From positions 1 through 16,370 of the forward strand of contig USAL01000033.1 of assembly GCA_900552545.1 (NCBI GenBank): a stretch of 16,370 bases of DNA. Direction: 5' to 3'. Position numbers and translations under genes: made by a program. Each line of letters starts with the position of its first letter. The stretch's first letter is position 1. This stretch comes from an uncultured Sutterella sp. Lineage in GTDB: Bacteria > Pseudomonadota > Gammaproteobacteria > Burkholderiales > Burkholderiaceae_F. A model generated the notes under the pieces. That model searched no databases and was not told where the DNA came from. It saw nothing but the letters and a program-made list of their open reading frames with translations. Below, piece after piece: positions 14,694 to 16,370 of this stretch.

Positions 14694-14755
14694 TCAGTCG
14701 AACACCGCCCCCCACCGAACGCCTCTCATGTAGACTTTCGGACATTGGGATCACT

Positions 14756-15166
14756 TTGGCAGACAACGTGTCTACATCCATCTTCATTATCGCTCACGCA
14801 CCTCTGGCAAGCGCGCTCAAAAACTGCGCCATGCACGTCTACTCATACGACGATCGTACGGGTGAGCGCATCGAAGCCTGCGACGTGCCCGCCGATGGCA
14901 ACGCCGAGGAGATCGCCGCAGCCCTACGCGCCAAGATCGACGCAAGCGTCAAGGCCGCCAAGCCGGTCATTCTCTTTACCGACATCGTGGGCGCGACGCC
15001 CTCGAACATCGCCGTCTCGCTCGCGAGCGACGAAGCCGTCGTCGTGAGCGGCGTCAATCTTCCGATGGTGCTCACCGCACTGTGCCATCTCGACGAGCCC
15101 TTCGAGGACCTGATCGACATGGTCCGCAAGGCGGGTTTGGTGAGCATCTGCCCTGAAAAGGCCTGA
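14756..15166 (+). CDS. manX: PTS mannose-type EIIA protein
   Basis: Cytoplasmic PTS EIIA-Man-type protein of 136 residues that accepts a phosphate from HPr on a histidine, here His14 in FIIAHAPLA (10-18). DIVGATPSNIA in the middle matches the D-GATP-N signature of the family. No EIIB, EIIC or EIID gene is in view, so its job is probably regulatory, as proposed for the isolated EIIA of betaproteobacteria. Start: TTG at 14756-14758 with GGGA 5 nt upstream; a GTG at 14768 would also give a family-like N-terminus but lacks a ribosome site at the right distance. TTG may keep expression low. ptsH follows after 194 bp, an unusually long gap inside this cluster. The symbol is by family; ptsN-type EIIA is ruled out by the motifs. 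Confidence 0.88.
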   Translation: MADNVSTSIFIIAHAPLASALKNCAMHVYSYDDRTGERIEACDVPADGNAEEIAAALRAKIDASVKAAKPVILFTDIVGATPSNIAVSLASDEAVVVSGVNLPMVLTALCHLDEPFEDLIDMVRKAGLVSICPEKA

Positions 15167-15267
15167 AACTTCTTTCAAAACGCGGCTTGCACGGACTGAG
15201 GGTAAAGAACCCGCAGCAGATTCCCGTCATCGCCGCCGCTCCATTTTTACCGCTGCACGATGCACAA

Positions 15268-15295
15268 TTGACTGTCGCTTCAGGCCGTGCATCCT
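15268..15295 (+). promoter_or_regulatory. Candidate promoter for ptsH-ptsI
   Basis: TTGACT (15268-15273, 5/6) and CATCCT (15290-15295, 3/6) with 16 bp between, in the 194-bp gap between manX and ptsH. The rest of the gap holds AACCC (15331-15335) and GGGTT (15346-15350) flanking a T-run just before ptsH; the second arm is the only G-rich stretch near the start codon. Confidence 0.25.
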
Positions 15296-15360
15296 GCCGC
15301 TTGCGCCCCGCGTCAAAACTTTTCCTTTGCAACCCGATTTTTTCTGGGTTCGACTGCGCC

Positions 15361-15630
15361 ATGACATCCCGCACCGTAACCGTCATCAACAAGCTGGGCC
15401 TGCATGCCCGGCCGGCGGCGCTTCTGACGAAGACCGCCAATCTTTTTGAATGCTCCGTCACCATCGAAAAGGGCGCCAAGAAAGTCGACGCCAAGTCCAT
15501 CCTTGCGGTGATGACGCTTGCCGCCAAGTGCGGCGACGAGCTCACGATCACGACCGAGGGCCGCAACGACATCGCCGCTCTCGAAGCGGTCTGTGCACTT
15601 TTCCAGTCGCGCTTTGGGGAGGACGAGTAA
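15361..15630 (+). CDS. ptsH: Phosphocarrier protein HPr
   Basis: Small cytoplasmic phosphocarrier of 89 residues that takes phosphate from Enzyme I and passes it to EIIA. His15 lies in the active-site motif NKLGLHARPA (10-19), and Ser46 in DAKSILAVM (43-51) is the regulatory site used by HPr kinase in species that have one. Length and motif positions are standard. ATG at 15361 gives the normal N-terminus; the frame stays open upstream to 15187 but that part is non-coding in character. The ribosome site is weak. ptsI begins 3 bp after the stop, so the two are translated from one message. Confidence 0.95.
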   Translation: MTSRTVTVINKLGLHARPAALLTKTANLFECSVTIEKGAKKVDAKSILAVMTLAAKCGDELTITTEGRNDIAALEAVCALFQSRFGEDE

Positions 15631-15633
15631 GGC

Positions 15634-16370
15634 ATGCCCGAAGAAGTTGTCAAGGCAGTCTCCCTCATCCAGGACGAGCCGTCGGAAAAAGCCGAAAAGA
15701 AGGCCGCAGCCGAAGCCAAGGCTGAAAAAGCGGAAAAAGCCGAAAAGGCTGAAAAGACCGAGAAGGCCGAGAAGGCCGAAAAAGCGGAAAAAGCCGAAAA
15801 GGCTGAGAAAGCCGATAAGGACGCCGAAAGCGCCGAAGAGCCCGAGGAGAGCTTTGAGCTCACGGGCACAACGGTCTGCAGCGGCGTTGCCTTCGGCTAC
15901 GCCCAGCAGTTGGGCGAAGGTGAACTCGAAGTTCCCCACTTCATGATCGAAAGCAGCCAGACGCGCTCGGAATTCACGCGTCTGCGCGCGGCCATCAACA
16001 CCGTCGCCAAGGAGCTCAACGAGCTGCTTGAAGCCTCGACCAACGGCGACGCGCCGCCCGAGGCGGTAGCCTTCATCGAGCTGCACTGCCAGATTCTCAA
16101 GGACGAGTCGCTCATCACCGATACGCAGGACATCATCCGCGAGCGCCTTATCAACGCCGAATGGGCGCTCTCGATCAAGCTCGAGGATCTGCGCCGGGCC
16201 TTTGAGGAATTGGATGACGAGTACCTTGCCGAACGCGTCGAAGACATCGCGCAGGTGGTCGAGCGCGTGCAGCGCGTGCTGACCGGCCGCCGCCGGCCCG
16301 CCGACACCGTCACGCAGGTGATGCGCGAGAGCGCCGTCATTCTCGTTGCCGAAGACCTGAGCCCTGCCGA
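15634..16370 (+). CDS. ptsI: PTS Enzyme I with repeat-rich N-terminal extension (3' end cut by window)
   Basis: Phosphoenolpyruvate-protein phosphotransferase, which takes phosphate from PEP and gives it to HPr. Only 245 codons are present. The conserved Enzyme I start, TGTTVCSGVAFGYA (77-90), is preceded by about 75 residues instead of the usual few. That extension is Ala/Glu/Lys-rich, with ten consecutive Glu-Lys-Ala-type triplets at residues 31-60. From 77 on, the N-terminal domain is recognisable, including FIELHCQILKDESL, which matches the helical HPr-binding subdomain; the active-site histidine and the PEP-binding barrel lie beyond the window. ATG at 15634 is 3 bp from the ptsH stop, with GGGGAGG inside ptsH 11 nt upstream. 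No in-frame ATG or GTG with a ribosome site is evident at the usual family start. Confidence 0.9.
   Translation, partial: MPEEVVKAVSLIQDEPSEKAEKKAAAEAKAEKAEKAEKAEKTEKAEKAEKAEKAEKAEKADKDAESAEEPEESFELTGTTVCSGVAFGYAQQLGEGELEVPHFMIESSQTRSEFTRLRAAINTVAKELNELLEASTNGDAPPEAVAFIELHCQILKDESLITDTQDIIRERLINAEWALSIKLEDLRRAFEELDDEYLAERVEDIAQVVERVQRVLTGRRRPADTVTQVMRESAVILVAEDLSPA
15724..15813 (+). repeat. 9-bp tandem repeat encoding Glu-Lys-Ala units in ptsI
   Basis: Ten 9-bp units encode EKA three times, EKT once, then EKA six times. Synonymous changes vary the units. A 29-bp stretch at 15724-15752 recurs exactly at 15778-15806, 54 bp (18 codons) away, indicating a recent internal duplication. Changes in copy number by whole units keep the frame. 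Confidence 0.85.

Larger units (their letters stand above)
14484..14755. other. 272-bp gap between divergent DUF1840 and manX genes
   Basis: Non-coding and rich in structure. Reading plus-strand coordinates: an A-rich block (T-rich on the minus strand) at 14495-14527, a perfect 9+9 inverted repeat at 14529-14552, a middle with a GACTGA...TCAGTC pairing (about 14612-14652), a 7+7 hairpin at 14661-14677, and CCCC-GA-GGGG at 14684-14693. It must contain start sites for both neighbours, but no single promoter stands out. Confidence 0.55.

Noticed and set aside
15724..15813. Tandem repeats considered as a CRISPR array or minisatellite regulatory element
   Set aside because: Nine-bp units without spacers, in frame inside a coding region; a protein-level repeat explains them.
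15072..15869. Minus-strand frame with many Phe-Ser-Ala repeats, resembling a repeat protein
   Set aside because: It is only the reverse strand of the Glu-Lys-Ala repeat of ptsI and runs antisense to manX, ptsH and ptsI.

Overview
The window is chromosomal DNA from a high-GC proteobacterium, most likely a betaproteobacterium of the order Burkholderiales. The evidence is the gene order (topB and dprA divergent from def; rsmB, DUF4390, ntrY, ntrX in a row; trkAH; DUF1840; manX-ptsH-ptsI), the betaproteobacterial type of each protein, and the incomplete regulatory-type PTS. A Sutterellaceae-like, host-associated member is my guess from the eroded DprA and shortened NtrX; the sequence alone does not prove it. 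All sixteen protein genes are housekeeping or signalling genes. I see no tRNA, rRNA, CRISPR array, transposase, phage gene or integration site.

Layout. Positions 1-2002 (minus strand): the 5' part of topB (cut by the window edge) preceded by an eroded dprA. Positions 2136-2666: def, divergent from dprA. Positions 2698-3588 (minus): an alpha/beta hydrolase lying between def and fmt. Positions 3854-10043 (plus): fmt, rsmB, a DUF4390 exported protein, an NtrY-type membrane histidine kinase and a shortened NtrX-type regulator, probably one or two transcription units. Positions 10314-13209 (plus): trkA and trkH, a complete potassium uptake system. Positions 13232-14483 (minus): a TauE/SafE permease and a DUF1840 protein. 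Positions 14756-16370 (plus): a mannose-type EIIA, HPr, and the start of Enzyme I (cut by the window edge).

How the genes fit together. Def and Fmt are the deformylase and formyltransferase of initiator-methionine processing, and RsmB methylates 16S rRNA, so this is a translation cluster. NtrY and NtrX form a two-component pair directly upstream of the potassium transporter, with a clear inverted repeat over the presumed trkA -10 box. ManX, HPr and Enzyme I form a phosphorelay without any sugar permease in view, as expected of a regulatory PTS.

The points most worth a second look are: NtrX has lost its whole sigma54-activating AAA+ domain and gained an acidic tail; DprA is an intact reading frame whose signature motifs are mostly gone; Enzyme I carries a roughly 70-residue Glu-Lys-Ala repeat extension; a 9+9 inverted repeat overlaps the presumed trkA promoter; and a terminator-like hairpin sits in the leader of the DUF1840 gene. 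I found no defence island or other clearly new multi-gene system.
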